Assembly (NCBI GenBank): GCA_030645475.1
Contig: JAUSMA010000054.1
Coordinates: 1-59,556, forward strand
Source: Nitrospirota bacterium
GTDB lineage: Bacteria > Nitrospirota > Nitrospiria > Nitrospirales > Nitrospiraceae
DNA length: 59,556 bases
Direction: 5' to 3'
Below the pieces are notes generated by a model that saw only the letters and a program-made list of their open reading frames with translations, searched no databases and was not told the origin of the DNA. This document shows positions 18,201 through 25,531 of this stretch, in pieces. A program made the translations under genes and the position numbers. Within the stretch, counting starts at the first letter, position 1, and each line of letters opens with the position of its first letter.

Positions 18201-18700
18201 ACCCCGGCATGTTGCTCGTGAAGGGCCCCAACTTGATGAACGGCTATCTGGGCCGGAAAGATCTCACCGACAAAGCCATGAAGGATGGCTGGTACATCAC
18301 CGGTGATATCGCCACCCTGGATGAAGACGGCTTCCTCTCGATCACCGACCGGCTCTCGCGCTTCTCGAAGATCGGCGGGGAAATGGTCCCGCATGGCCGC
18401 GTCGAAGAAGCCCTGCAGCAGGCGGCAGGCGGCGACATGCAAGTCTTCGCCGTCACCGGCATTCCCGATGAGAAGAAAGGTGAACAGCTTGCCGTCCTCC
18501 ACACCCTCGATGAAGCGCAGATTCCCGGCATCGTGGCCAAGCTCGCAGCAAACGGCCTCCCGAACTTGTTTATTCCATCACGCGCAAACTTCATCAAAGT
18601 CGAGGCACTACCAGTATTGGGCACTGGCAAGATGGACCTGCGCGGTCTCAAGCGTATCGCGATGGAACGGCTATCGGGAGACGTGAAACGTCTTTCGTGA
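15269..18700 (+). CDS. MFS / acyltransferase / acyl-ACP synthetase fusion (Aas-like)
   Basis: A 1143-aa three-part protein. Residues ~1-405 form a 12-helix MFS transporter (LplT-like; QFCGAFNDNAWK near 14). About 425-610 is a PlsC-type acyltransferase with NHMSFVDGF and FPEGQITRTG. About 630-1140 is an AMP-forming acyl synthetase with IIFSSGSTGEPKGVMLSH, YGVTECAPV and YITGDIATLDEDGF. Known fusions import lysophospholipid and reacylate it at the inner membrane. ATG at 15269 begins just before the conserved GLLIAQFCGAFND; the frame is open from 15203. The last codons (GDVKRLS) lie in a GTGAAACG-type repeat that provides the stop. The next gene starts 27 bp on. Confidence 0.87.
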   Translation: MTQDEKHPLRGLLIAQFCGAFNDNAWKLMVALLAIRQATAQMAPGPELETAAQTQTALTFIIFTLPLVLLSLVGGTLADRLSKRTVIIAIKIVEVFLMSAGTAALWLNPTGGILPLIVLCGMGVHSALFSPSKYGVLPELIPHERLAAGNGLLEMWTFAAILMGTAAGGFLLQAAGDRLWLAPLALAALSLVGLVAAFAIPHVSPARATGGVGSTIRGAWAAIQSERMLRLAIPGEIFFWTIASLFAQNVLVYAKAVLHLSDALSGLPLTVLSVGIGLGAMLVGRLSQNRVEYGLIPLGATGVFLALALLGLLTPLLLDTFLVMGLLGVSSAFVFVPLNAILQWKSPPDRRGAVISFSNTCVFTGILLGSLAGGSLANAGLSTSSIFLATACFTIGGTAWALWLLPDAFLRLVLVIFTNTFYRLRLVGQDHVPQSGGALLVPNHMSFVDGFLLMAAVDRPIRFVVDAAYATHPILKRLMTAMNVIPISSAGGPRVILQALRSAGQALDDGEIVCIFPEGQITRTGTLLPFRRGFERIVKGRTVPVIPVHLDRIWGSIFSFTNGRFVGKWPERVPYPVTVSFGAPQPSSTPAYELRRLVRELGETAWHLRKADQETLHRPIVRAWRRHPFTFALADSSRPHVSALQALIGTIVLARILRPHWEGQQHVGLLLPPSVAGALINIAAALSGKTSVNLNYTVGKAGLESAIAQASIKTVLTSRQFIEKAKLDIPQGTTILWLEDLAKTISGGKKFVAMLLALFAPIRVVERACGQMRKTSMDDLATIIFSSGSTGEPKGVMLSHFSINSNVEGASQVIHISNTDRALGILPFFHSFGYMLLWFYLRHNTGVVFHPSPLDVGAIGELCSRYRISLLVATPTFLQLYQRRCTPEQFSTLRVIITGAEKLPMRLMQSFQERFGVTPVEGYGVTECAPVIAANCPDFRASGFFQVASRRGTVGQPLPGVSVRIVDPDSYEILAPGNPGMLLVKGPNLMNGYLGRKDLTDKAMKDGWYITGDIATLDEDGFLSITDRLSRFSKIGGEMVPHGRVEEALQQAAGGDMQVFAVTGIPDEKKGEQLAVLHTLDEAQIPGIVAKLAANGLPNLFIPSRANFIKVEALPVLGTGKMDLRGLKRIAMERLSGDVKRLS

Positions 18701-18720
18701 GTCGTATCTCGCGAGATACG
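18681..18720. repeat. Short repeat with 18-bp palindrome
   Basis: ACGTGAAACGTCTTTCGTGA followed by the perfect palindrome CGTATCTCGCGAGATACG (18703-18720). It overlaps the 3' end of the fusion gene and the leader of the next one. Confidence 0.6.
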
Positions 18721-18727
18721 AAGTAGT

Positions 18728-19723
18728 ATGACAATGCCACCTGCCACAAAATCGCTGATCGACTGTCATGTCCATCTGGCTGCGTTGCCCGATGGCGACA
18801 ACGGCTGCTACATCTCGCCCAAGATGTTGAAGAGTCCGCTGTTTCGGTTCTTGTTCTGGAAACACGGACTTTCTGTCGATCGCCCTCGCGAGGCCAATCA
18901 GAAATATCTCGACGACCTCCTGGTCGAACTCCGCGCCTCCCGCCATGTGCAGAAAGCCGTACTCCTCGGCATGGACGGCGTCTACGATCACAACGGATTG
19001 CTCAGCCGAGAACACACGGATTTCCTCATCAGCAACGACTATGTGCTGAAGACGGCGCAGGCCCACCCGCATGAATTACTCGCAGGGGTCTCGATCAATC
19101 CCCAGCGGCGCGACGCCATCGATGAAGTCCATCGCTGCGCCGATGCCGGCGCGGTCCTGGTAAAAGTGCTGCCGAACGCGAAACAATTCGACCCGGCCAA
19201 TCCGAAGTACAAACCCTTCTACCGGGCACTAGCCGAACGGAATTTGCCGTTCCTCAGTCACGTCGGCTACGAGTTCAGCTTGATCGGCAAGGATCAATCG
19301 GTCGGCGACCCGGAGCGGCTTCGCATGCCGCTCGACGAAGGCGCCACCGTTATCGCCGCCCATGCCTGCAGCTACGGCCTGATCCTCTATGAAAAGTTTC
19401 TGCCCACGTTGCGGGACCTCGTGCAGCGCTACCCGAACTTCTATTCGGACATCTCTGCTCTCACATTGCCCAACCGGTTCCGAATGCTCCTGCATCTTCG
19501 CAAGTATCCTGAGGTGCATGAACGCCTGCTCTTCGGCACCGACTATCCCCTGTCCGTGTTCCACGTCGCCGCCTGGGGTCGCGTCGCCTTCGGGACGCTG
19601 CGTAAGATGATGCAGACCAAAAACCGCTTCGACCGGCAAGTCGAGGTCTGCAATGGGCTGAAATTAGGCTTCCGCTCGCTGGGAGACCTGCTTCCCCATA
19701 CAGCGGCGAAAACGACCAGCTAG
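18728..19723 (+). CDS. Amidohydrolase-family metal-dependent hydrolase
   Basis: A 331-aa TIM-barrel protein of the amidohydrolase-2 type. The metal-binding DCHVHLAAL is at residues 13-21, a SHVGYEF and AAHACSYG provide further His ligands (about 178 and 215), and LFGTDYPLSVF (about 272-282) carries the conserved Asp. The length is usual. The substrate is unknown; relatives include decarboxylases and lactonases. It is followed at 6 bp by an ECF sigma gene, so the two are very likely in one operon. Confidence 0.78.
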   Translation: MTMPPATKSLIDCHVHLAALPDGDNGCYISPKMLKSPLFRFLFWKHGLSVDRPREANQKYLDDLLVELRASRHVQKAVLLGMDGVYDHNGLLSREHTDFLISNDYVLKTAQAHPHELLAGVSINPQRRDAIDEVHRCADAGAVLVKVLPNAKQFDPANPKYKPFYRALAERNLPFLSHVGYEFSLIGKDQSVGDPERLRMPLDEGATVIAAHACSYGLILYEKFLPTLRDLVQRYPNFYSDISALTLPNRFRMLLHLRKYPEVHERLLFGTDYPLSVFHVAAWGRVAFGTLRKMMQTKNRFDRQVEVCNGLKLGFRSLGDLLPHTAAKTTS

Positions 19724-19729
19724 CGCGAC

Positions 19730-20233
19730 ATGTCTATGGATCGCGAGGAGATACTTGCCAGCCTGCGCGAAAGGATTCTGGCCTTCGCGACATTACGAGT
19801 ATCGAGGGATCGCGCCGAGGACCTTGTCCAAGACGTGCTCTCGGTCCTTCACAACAAATATGCGCGCGTCACGGAACTGACCGAGCTGGTTCCGCTCGCT
19901 TTTCAGATCCTCCGGTTCAAAATGCTGGATGCCCATCGCAAGTCACTCCGGCGAGGCGAGTATCAGCAGGAATCGGTCGACGACCTTCCGCTCGCCGATC
20001 CCGGCGACGATCCAGCCATGGCGCTGGATCAGAAACAGCGCGTCGATCGACTCTTGATCGCGCTGGCCCAACTCGGCGAACGCTGCCGCGAACTCTTCAA
20101 GTGGAAACTGGAAGGCAACAGCTTTCCTGAAATCCAGAAGCTGATGGGCCAGAATTCGATCAACACCATTTACACGTGGGATCTGCGCTGCAGAAAACAG
20201 TTACTAACTCTCATGGGCGGAAGTTGGGAATGA
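19730..20233 (+). CDS. ECF-type RNA polymerase sigma factor
   Basis: A 167-aa sigma-70-family protein. Region 2 is RAEDLVQDVLSVLHNKYARV and AFQILRFKMLDAHRKSLRRG (about 25-82); region 4 is LAQLGERCRELFKWKLEGNSFPEI (in pieces) and NSINTIYTWDLRCRKQLL (about 118-162). Its sequence is clearly different from the second sigma factor at 49890. The next gene encodes a single-helix membrane protein that is the probable anti-sigma factor. Confidence 0.82.
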   Translation: MSMDREEILASLRERILAFATLRVSRDRAEDLVQDVLSVLHNKYARVTELTELVPLAFQILRFKMLDAHRKSLRRGEYQQESVDDLPLADPGDDPAMALDQKQRVDRLLIALAQLGERCRELFKWKLEGNSFPEIQKLMGQNSINTIYTWDLRCRKQLLTLMGGSWE

Positions 20234-20244
20234 CGGGGGAAGTG

Positions 20245-20283
20245 CTGAGTCCTGAGCGAGATACGCTTCACGTTTCACGAATG
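20245..20283. repeat. Short TGCTGAGTCCTGAG / TTCACG repeats
   Basis: GTGCTGAGTCCTGAGCGAGATACGCTTCACGTTTCACG (20242-20279 region) combines two words seen elsewhere: TGCTGAGTCCTGAG is also at 31892 inside the helicase gene, and GAGATACGCTTCACG is also at 1693. It fills the gap between the sigma gene and its partner. Confidence 0.55.
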
Positions 20284-20317
20284 ACGGTTAAGAATGTCTG
20301 AGCCGGACCTCGAATAA

Positions 20318-21673
20318 TTGCTGGGCGGATTTGCAGCCGATACACTCACTCAGGAGGAGCGTCAAAAGCTGTTCACCGCTGCACTGCACGACCAGCAGCT
20401 CTTCAATACGCTAGCCGATGAACAGGCGCTGAAAGAGTTGCTGGCCAACCCTGTCGTACGCCGCAAACTCCTCGCGTCACTGGGACAGAAGAGCGCCTCA
20501 GGCGCAGGAGGATCCTTCTCGTGGCTAGACTGGTTCAGGCGACCGGCCGGGCTGGCATTCGCCGGAGGCCTGACCGCAGCGGCCCTCGCAGTCGTATTAG
20601 GCATCAGGATTTATCAGGACAGTCTGAAACAGGCGGCGCAATCGATCGTCACTGAAGAGGCAATGCCCGCAGCAGCGCCGACAACAACTGCTCCAGCCTC
20701 TCAGCCTGCGAAGCCTTACGTCACGGAGCCCCAGGCGAAGACCAAGGAGCGCCTCGAATCGACAATTCCCTCTTCAAAGAAAGACACCCTTGCCGACAAG
20801 ATGGCAAAGAGAGAACAGACTGAGCCGCCTTCACAGCCAGAACAGAGGGCATCGGATCTCGCGCGGGACAGGCGGCAACAGGGGAACGAACAAGACCCAG
20901 GACAAAAACAAGCCGAAGCTCCTGTCGCCGCACTTGGCAAGACATCGCAGGAATTAGGCTCCTCTGAGGATCAGAAACTTGCAGCGAGCGCCGCACCACC
21001 TACAGTCCCCGTGCCTGCCCCCATGCGAGCACCGGCAGTCAGTGCACGAACGCTCTTTTACGGCGAGGACGCGGCAAGGGCCGATAGTCCCGGAATGGCT
21101 CAAGAACAAGAGCGACTCAGCAAACCGCTTGCTGAGTCGGCGCCCCAATCGAACCGGCCTGAGCGGAAACTGGATCGATTCGCGCTGGCAGGAAAAGCAG
21201 TGGAAGCAGCCGCCCAACTCAAACCATTAGGACTCCGCTATAGCTTTGTCGTTTCTGGAACAGATGGGCAGGATCGGGAAGTGGATGCGGCGACGGCCGT
21301 GAAAAATACCGCGCCTGCACGTCTCGCCCTGGAGGCCAATCAAGCCTCCTATCTACAAATCTGGATGACGGTCGGCTCCTCACCCACGCAATTGCTCTTG
21401 CCTGATAAAAAAACCGGACAAATCTCCCTGAAGATTACCGCGGGCCAGCGACAACAGATTCCCTTGCCAAAGAAAAACGGTCCCGTCACCCTCACGGTCC
21501 GCCTCTCCCAAGTCCCCTTTGGACCGATCACGAGGCAGGAAGCCGCCCTGTTCGACCGGCTCTCTCCCGACCAACTCCAAGAAACAGTCCCGCAGGAACA
21601 AGCCACTTATGTCATCAACCAAGACCCAGCCTCTACGGCACAGCTCTCCGTCGAGATTCCGCTCGGTCGCTAG
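20318..21673 (+). CDS. Probable membrane anti-sigma/DUF4384-like protein, with early in-frame stop
   Basis: A 451-aa protein. An N-terminal cytoplasmic helical segment (TLTQEERQKLFTAALHDQ) is followed by one transmembrane helix (PAGLAFAGGLTAAALAVVLGI, about 74-94), a ~170-residue Ala/Gln/Pro-rich linker, and a C-terminal ~150-residue domain (LRYSFVVSGTDGQDREVD) resembling DUF4384. The natural start appears to be ATG at 20294 (MSEPDLE), but codon 8 is TAA at 20315-20317; translation can only begin at the TTG directly after it. A CAA-to-TAA change would explain this. The function is inferred from position after the sigma gene. Confidence 0.65.
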   Translation: MLGGFAADTLTQEERQKLFTAALHDQQLFNTLADEQALKELLANPVVRRKLLASLGQKSASGAGGSFSWLDWFRRPAGLAFAGGLTAAALAVVLGIRIYQDSLKQAAQSIVTEEAMPAAAPTTTAPASQPAKPYVTEPQAKTKERLESTIPSSKKDTLADKMAKREQTEPPSQPEQRASDLARDRRQQGNEQDPGQKQAEAPVAALGKTSQELGSSEDQKLAASAAPPTVPVPAPMRAPAVSARTLFYGEDAARADSPGMAQEQERLSKPLAESAPQSNRPERKLDRFALAGKAVEAAAQLKPLGLRYSFVVSGTDGQDREVDAATAVKNTAPARLALEANQASYLQIWMTVGSSPTQLLLPDKKTGQISLKITAGQRQQIPLPKKNGPVTLTVRLSQVPFGPITRQEAALFDRLSPDQLQETVPQEQATYVINQDPASTAQLSVEIPLGR

Positions 21674-21699
21674 CGCGAGAAACTTCCTGAACCTCCTCG

Positions 21700-21822
21700 C
21701 AGGATGCTCAAAACGTTCGTCCAGCAAGGCCGCAGGCGAATCGAAACCGGAGGCGTACCCCTGGGGTACGTTGAGGATTTCAATGAGCCGAGAACGAAGC
21801 TGGCGGACGTTTTCAGCATCCT
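21700..21822 (+). repeat. R125 repeat, complete
   Basis: CAGGATGCTCAAAACGTTCG pairs with GGACGTTTTCAGCATCCT. The inner stem uses GAAA/TTTC. It lies between convergent genes, and its right end overlaps the TAG stop of the minus-strand gene ending at 21821. Confidence 0.9.
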
Positions 21823-22180
21823 ACAAGAAGTTGATCACCACCAGCCCGACAATCGCGGCTACTCCACCGATGCAGCAGAGCAGAAACCCGGCGGCTCCAG
21901 CCACAAACCAGGGCTTTACTCGCCGGAACTCTTGCGGCGTCAGCAACGGATGGAGCTCGACGGGAGCCCTCCACCAACGAGGCGGGAGCGTCGTGCGTGG
22001 CCTGAGCTGTCGGTAGAGAACGACGTGATACCACAGGCCCGTCGGGATCCCGACGAGGAGGCCTGCAACCAAGACCCAGAGCCCCAACTCGATCATGATC
22101 TGCGGCGTGACGACGAGCGTGATGAGCGCGATCACGCAAAATCCCACCAGGCTCGCGAGGACCAGCAGCAGTTCAAGCAT
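21821..22180 (-). CDS. Small integral membrane protein, unknown function
   Basis: A 119-aa protein with three predicted transmembrane helices: about 2-22 (ELLLVLASLVGFCVIALITL), 29-50 (IELGLWVLVAGLLVGIPTGL) and 92-118. A basic loop lies between (RQLRPRTTLPPRWWRAPVE). No family is recognised. The ATG at 22180 is preceded by TATAAT with only 7 bp between, suggesting a leaderless transcript; a TTG at 22228 would add 16 residues. R125 copies lie on both sides of the gene. Confidence 0.55.
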   Translation of the reverse strand: MLELLLVLASLVGFCVIALITLVVTPQIMIELGLWVLVAGLLVGIPTGLWYHVVLYRQLRPRTTLPPRWWRAPVELHPLLTPQEFRRVKPWFVAGAAGFLLCCIGGVAAIVGLVVINFL

Positions 22181-22245
22181 GAGAGGGATTATACCGGAAT
22201 CTTCTTGTAGGCGGAGGCGGTTCGTCAAAAATCAGAACAGCCTCG

Positions 22246-22437
22246 CAGGATGCTCAAAACGTTCGTCCAGCAAGGCCGCAGGGGAATCGAAACCGGAGGC
22301 GTACCCCTGGGGGCGCACGGTGCGACGAATAAGGAGCACCATGTCTGTGCGCGCCGCCAAGTCGGTGAGGCGGCCGGGTCTCCGTTGAGGATTTCGATGA
22401 GCCGAGAACGAAGCTGGCGAACGTTTTCAGCATCCTG
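22246..22437 (+). repeat. R125 repeat, long form with loop insert
   Basis: The outer arms AAACGTTCG/CGAACGTTT pair perfectly. The central CGTACCC hairpin loop is replaced by ~80 bp (from GGGGGCGCACGGTGCGACG to GGCGGCCGGGTC), matching the insert in the copy at 1-172. Confidence 0.88.
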
Positions 22438-22448
22438 CTAGACAGGAA

Positions 22449-23225
22449 TCATGGTTGGATACGCCCAACATAGCGCCCAAGCTGCGTGACGAACGGAAAC
22501 CGCAGCATCATGAACAGGTTCAAACAGACCGGGGGACCCAGATGTTCGAGGCCGATCTTCATCCCCAGTTGTCCCAGGGCCGGTTCCGCGCAGTAGGTTC
22601 CGAATAACCGATCCCACCAGGGCACATTGAAACCATAGTTGCTATTGGTTTCGCGCACGTCCACTGAATGGTGGATGCGGTGCATGTCCGGCGTCACAAC
22701 GAACCACCGAAGTATGCGATCGAGACTCACCGGCATCTGCACATTGCTGTGATTGAACAGGGCCGTGCTGTTGAGCACAATCTCGAAGGCGACCACCGCG
22801 AAAGGGGCCACTCCCAACGCCAGTACCGCTGCGGCCTTCACCATCGTTGAGATCACGATTTCGACCGGATGAAAACGCACCCCGCTGGACACATCCAGAT
22901 CCAGGTCGGAGTGATGCATCATGTGGAACCGCCAGAGGATCGGAACCAGGTGGAACACTTGATGCTGGCAGTAGATAATGAAGTCGAGCGCCACCACCGC
23001 CAGCCCGAATTCGAGCCAGACCGGCCCCTCGATCCAGTTCAACAGACCCCACCCACGTTCCTCCGCCATGGCGGCAACTGCCACCACACCGCCCATGAAA
23101 AACAACCGGGCGATCACCGTATTCAGGATCACGATCGTGAGATTGCCGCCCCATCGGCAGAGCTTCGAAGCCGTCAGCCTTCGTCGCGGCGCCACCAGTT
23201 CCCATGTGGCCATGATACCCAGCAC
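22449..23225 (-). CDS. Sterol desaturase / fatty acid hydroxylase family protein
   Basis: A 258-aa integral membrane di-iron protein. Histidine clusters: HQVFH (about 97-101), FHMMHH (about 109-114), HRIHH (about 190-194), plus ALFNHSN (about 164-170), the usual ERG3-type arrangement. It hydroxylates or desaturates a lipid substrate at the membrane. The only start is GTG at 23225, and the first helix is short: the frame opens with LGIMATWELVAPRRR, whereas relatives usually have a longer hydrophobic lead. A TGA lies 7 codons upstream, so slight N-terminal loss is possible. Confidence 0.8.
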   Translation of the reverse strand: MLGIMATWELVAPRRRLTASKLCRWGGNLTIVILNTVIARLFFMGGVVAVAAMAEERGWGLLNWIEGPVWLEFGLAVVALDFIIYCQHQVFHLVPILWRFHMMHHSDLDLDVSSGVRFHPVEIVISTMVKAAAVLALGVAPFAVVAFEIVLNSTALFNHSNVQMPVSLDRILRWFVVTPDMHRIHHSVDVRETNSNYGFNVPWWDRLFGTYCAEPALGQLGMKIGLEHLGPPVCLNLFMMLRFPFVTQLGRYVGRIQP

Positions 23226-23425
23226 GGAAAGGTACGAACCTACTCAAATGAGGTCGTCAGAGCCCATACCACCCCCTGCTCATGCTGACTCCCGCTCAAT
23301 CCAATGTTCACGGATCAATGACCCCTGGAGCCTTACTACGCTCACGCATCACGACTGACCTGTAAAAAGGACCAGGGCCGGACCATGAAACCGGATGATA
23401 CGCCGAACCGATCGACCTCGTGCAG

Positions 23426-23896
23426 CTAGAGGCCCAGGTCTGAGAGCCCTTGATGGTCATCCGGGCGACGCCCCAGCGGCCAGTGATACTTGCGCTCCGC
23501 CTCGCTGATCGGCAGGTCGTTGATGCTGGCGATACGGCGACGCATGTACCCCTGCTCGTCGAATTCCCAGTTTTCATTGCCGTAGGACCGGAACCACCTG
23601 CCGGCATCATCATGCCATTCATAGGCAAACCTCACCGCAATACGATTCTCGGAGAACGCCCATAACTCCTTGATGAGCCGATAGTCCAACTCCTTGCTCC
23701 ATTTTCGAGTCAAAAACTGCGCGATGGCGTCACGTCCAGCCAGGAACTCCGCGCGATTTCGCCAGACACTGTCTTGCGTGTACGCCATGGCAACCCGCTG
23801 CGGGTCGCGGGTATTCCAGGCATCTTCGGCCATGCGAACTTTTTGAGCGGCAGTGTTCGCGTCGAATGGCGGCAATGGTGGTCTCGGGGATTCAAT
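23426..23896 (-). CDS. DUF1348 / NTF2-like protein, probable ATT start
   Basis: About 156 aa, cystatin-like NTF2 fold. Recognisable DUF1348 sequence: [52 protein letters not shown] and IASINDLPI. The family N-terminus (RPPLPPF) is readable only if translation begins upstream of the TTG at 23875. The codon correctly placed after the strong TAAGGAG is ATT at 23896, giving [11 protein letters not shown]. No ATG or GTG exists in this frame. Either a rare ATT start is used or ATG was mutated. Confidence 0.72.
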   Translation of the reverse strand: MESPRPPLPPFDANTAAQKVRMAEDAWNTRDPQRVAMAYTQDSVWRNRAEFLAGRDAIAQFLTRKWSKELDYRLIKELWAFSENRIAVRFAYEWHDDAGRWFRSYGNENWEFDEQGYMRRRIASINDLPISEAERKYHWPLGRRPDDHQGLSDLGL

Positions 23897-24024
23897 ATCT
23901 CTCCTTACGTGAAAGATTGAGTTCGCCTATCGACTACTGAGAAAAGATATAAGACTCTGGAGCAATTGCTCGTTCGTTCTATGTACACCATCATTGATGA
24001 AAACAGCCATGATCGAGAGGGGCA

Positions 24025-24432
24025 TCAATGGCTTCTGGGACACCTTTCAGTCCCCGCCTTCTCATATTGCGGCCTGCTGTACCAATAGGCCCAGGCGATC
24101 AATATGCCTTGAAGGGACAGTCGGAGCCACAACCCAAGCGGCGAAGCCCAGGGATACAGTTCAGGGTGCAATGCCATATGCACATTCGCAGGAAAGACCG
24201 CGATCAACAAGGCGATCAATCCCCAGGCCGCCAACCGGGACCACCGCTCGAACAGCAGAAGACCTCCCAACCCGATCTCCGCAACGCCGCTGAGGTACAC
24301 CAGCGCCACAGGCCAGGGCAGATAGGGCGGCATGATGCTCAGATAAAACGGCATGTTTAGGAAATGGTTCACTCCGGCCGCCATAAAGAACAGGCCGTAC
24401 AGCCAACGCGAGATGTGTTTGATTCGATTCAT
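24025..24432 (-). CDS. DoxX-family membrane protein
   Basis: A 135-aa protein with four hydrophobic helices. RWLYGLFFMAAGVNHFLNMPFYLSIMPPYLP (in pieces, residues 9-39) is the DoxX signature, followed by LSGVAEIGLGGLLL, ALLIAVFPANVHMAL and GILIAWAYWYS. The roles of such proteins are poorly defined (redox or quinone-linked). ATG at 24432. Neighbouring small genes on the same strand (DUF1348, DUF1272) make a loose cluster without obvious pathway. Confidence 0.78.
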   Translation of the reverse strand: MNRIKHISRWLYGLFFMAAGVNHFLNMPFYLSIMPPYLPWPVALVYLSGVAEIGLGGLLLFERWSRLAAWGLIALLIAVFPANVHMALHPELYPWASPLGLWLRLSLQGILIAWAYWYSRPQYEKAGTERCPRSH

Positions 24433-24478
24433 CGCTCAAGCTGAATGGGCGAGACTCTCACCATGGAAAATTAACCCT

Positions 24479-24787
24479 CTAGCGCTTGTCCGGCGGGATC
24501 GTTTTGAGCTTGGCCAAGAACTGGCGATGCGCCGCCGCATCGACCGGTCGATGTTTCACCTTCGTGCCAGCCGGATCGTTCCCGAGGAAGTTGTCGCCGT
24601 TCCAATTCGTCGCAGATCTGATTGGCCTCTGGACGAACCCACCGCCGCAGTTGGGACAGACATTACCCAGAACCTGCTCAACGCACGTCACACAGAAGGT
24701 GCACTCATACGAGCAGATCCGCGCCTCAAGCGACTCAGGCGGCAGAGCCTTGTTGCAGTGCTCGCAGGTCGGTCTGAGTTCAAGCAT
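24479..24787 (-). CDS. DUF1272 cysteine-rich protein
   Basis: A 102-aa protein whose first ~60 residues hold paired cysteines: CEHC, ICSYECTFCVTC and NVCPNCGGGF, a probable zinc ribbon. PIRSATNW and the start MLELRPTCEHC match DUF1272. The C-terminal 40 residues are basic. The function is unknown. The ATG at 24787 lies 31 bp from the left copy of a 22-bp direct repeat, so its upstream region may have been split by an insertion. Confidence 0.8.
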   Translation of the reverse strand: MLELRPTCEHCNKALPPESLEARICSYECTFCVTCVEQVLGNVCPNCGGGFVQRPIRSATNWNGDNFLGNDPAGTKVKHRPVDAAAHRQFLAKLKTIPPDKR

Positions 24788-24817
24788 GGTGTTCTCGATG
24801 TGAAGCTACCTAAAACC

Positions 24818-24839
24818 GGCAATCAATGGTTCCTGGAAC
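24818..24839. repeat. 22-bp direct repeat, left copy
   Basis: From GGCAATCA to CCTGGAAC, identical to 25433-25454. It contains the dyad GGTTCCTGGAAC. Similarity continues weakly beyond (TGCTCCC versus AGCTCCC). Confidence 0.85.
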
Positions 24840-24873
24840 ATTTTCCTGCTCCCCTGGAATGAATGGGTATGTG

Positions 24874-25413
24874 TCAACGCATGAGAATCTTGGCGGTGAT
24901 GATGGCTGGGTCGTTCTCGTACCCACGTTCCGCAAGTACGGTGACTTTGTGTTTTATGTCTTCGGGTGACCAAAAAATCCATTTATTCTGCTCCATGAAC
25001 TGACGGAGTGGCCCGCTTTGCCCTTGGTAGACCTTGCCAGCAGCGAGACCGAGGGAAATCTTCGTATCTGGCCTCGCCATGCCGCAGGCAACGAGGTCTT
25101 GCAACAACCTTGAGAAAACGATTGAGCGATAGCGCTTTGAGGTGAAAAGCTTGTAGCGCCCCTTTGGCACATCGTGCTCTTCTTGCAGTTGTGCGAGTTT
25201 GACACCCGGAGAATCGAGGAAAGACTTTGCCTCAAGGGCAAGCACTTCGTTTCTAGCGAAATGAAGCGCTAGCAAGTCGATCTCCTGACGCGGACTGGAG
25301 TGCTTTCCGACTTGTCGCTTTTCTTCTTTTGTCACGTTGACCTTGAAAGATCTACGTACCCAATAGCCATCCGCTTCAAGCAGTGTAGCGATGATGCTCT
25401 CAAAATGATCCAT
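24874..25413 (-). CDS. PD-(D/E)XK-like putative nuclease
   Basis: A 179-aa protein. EIDLLALHFARNEVLALEAKSF (in pieces, about 47-67) fits the active-site pattern of PD-(D/E)XK nucleases, Asp then Glu-x-Lys, after a short N-terminal helix (FESIIATLLEADGYWV). No DNA-binding or methylase partner is adjacent. The ATG at 25413 was preferred over 25437 because GGTGAG sits upstream. The gene lies between 22-bp direct repeats and is more AT-rich than the flanks, consistent with a small acquired cassette. It could be an orphan restriction or defence nuclease. Confidence 0.6.
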   Translation of the reverse strand: MDHFESIIATLLEADGYWVRRSFKVNVTKEEKRQVGKHSSPRQEIDLLALHFARNEVLALEAKSFLDSPGVKLAQLQEEHDVPKGRYKLFTSKRYRSIVFSRLLQDLVACGMARPDTKISLGLAAGKVYQGQSGPLRQFMEQNKWIFWSPEDIKHKVTVLAERGYENDPAIITAKILMR

Positions 25414-25432
25414 CAGTGACTCACCGACACAT

Positions 25433-25454
25433 GGCAATCAATGGTTCCTGGAAC
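25433..25454. repeat. 22-bp direct repeat, right copy
   Basis: Identical to 24818-24839; the two copies enclose only the nuclease-like gene, 615 bp apart start to start. Confidence 0.85.
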
Positions 25455-25531
25455 CTTACCCAGCTCCCGAGAAACGCACGGTCGCCTACAGAAATTCAGA
25501 ATGTCCCCGTTTCCTGCTCCAGTCTTTCTCA

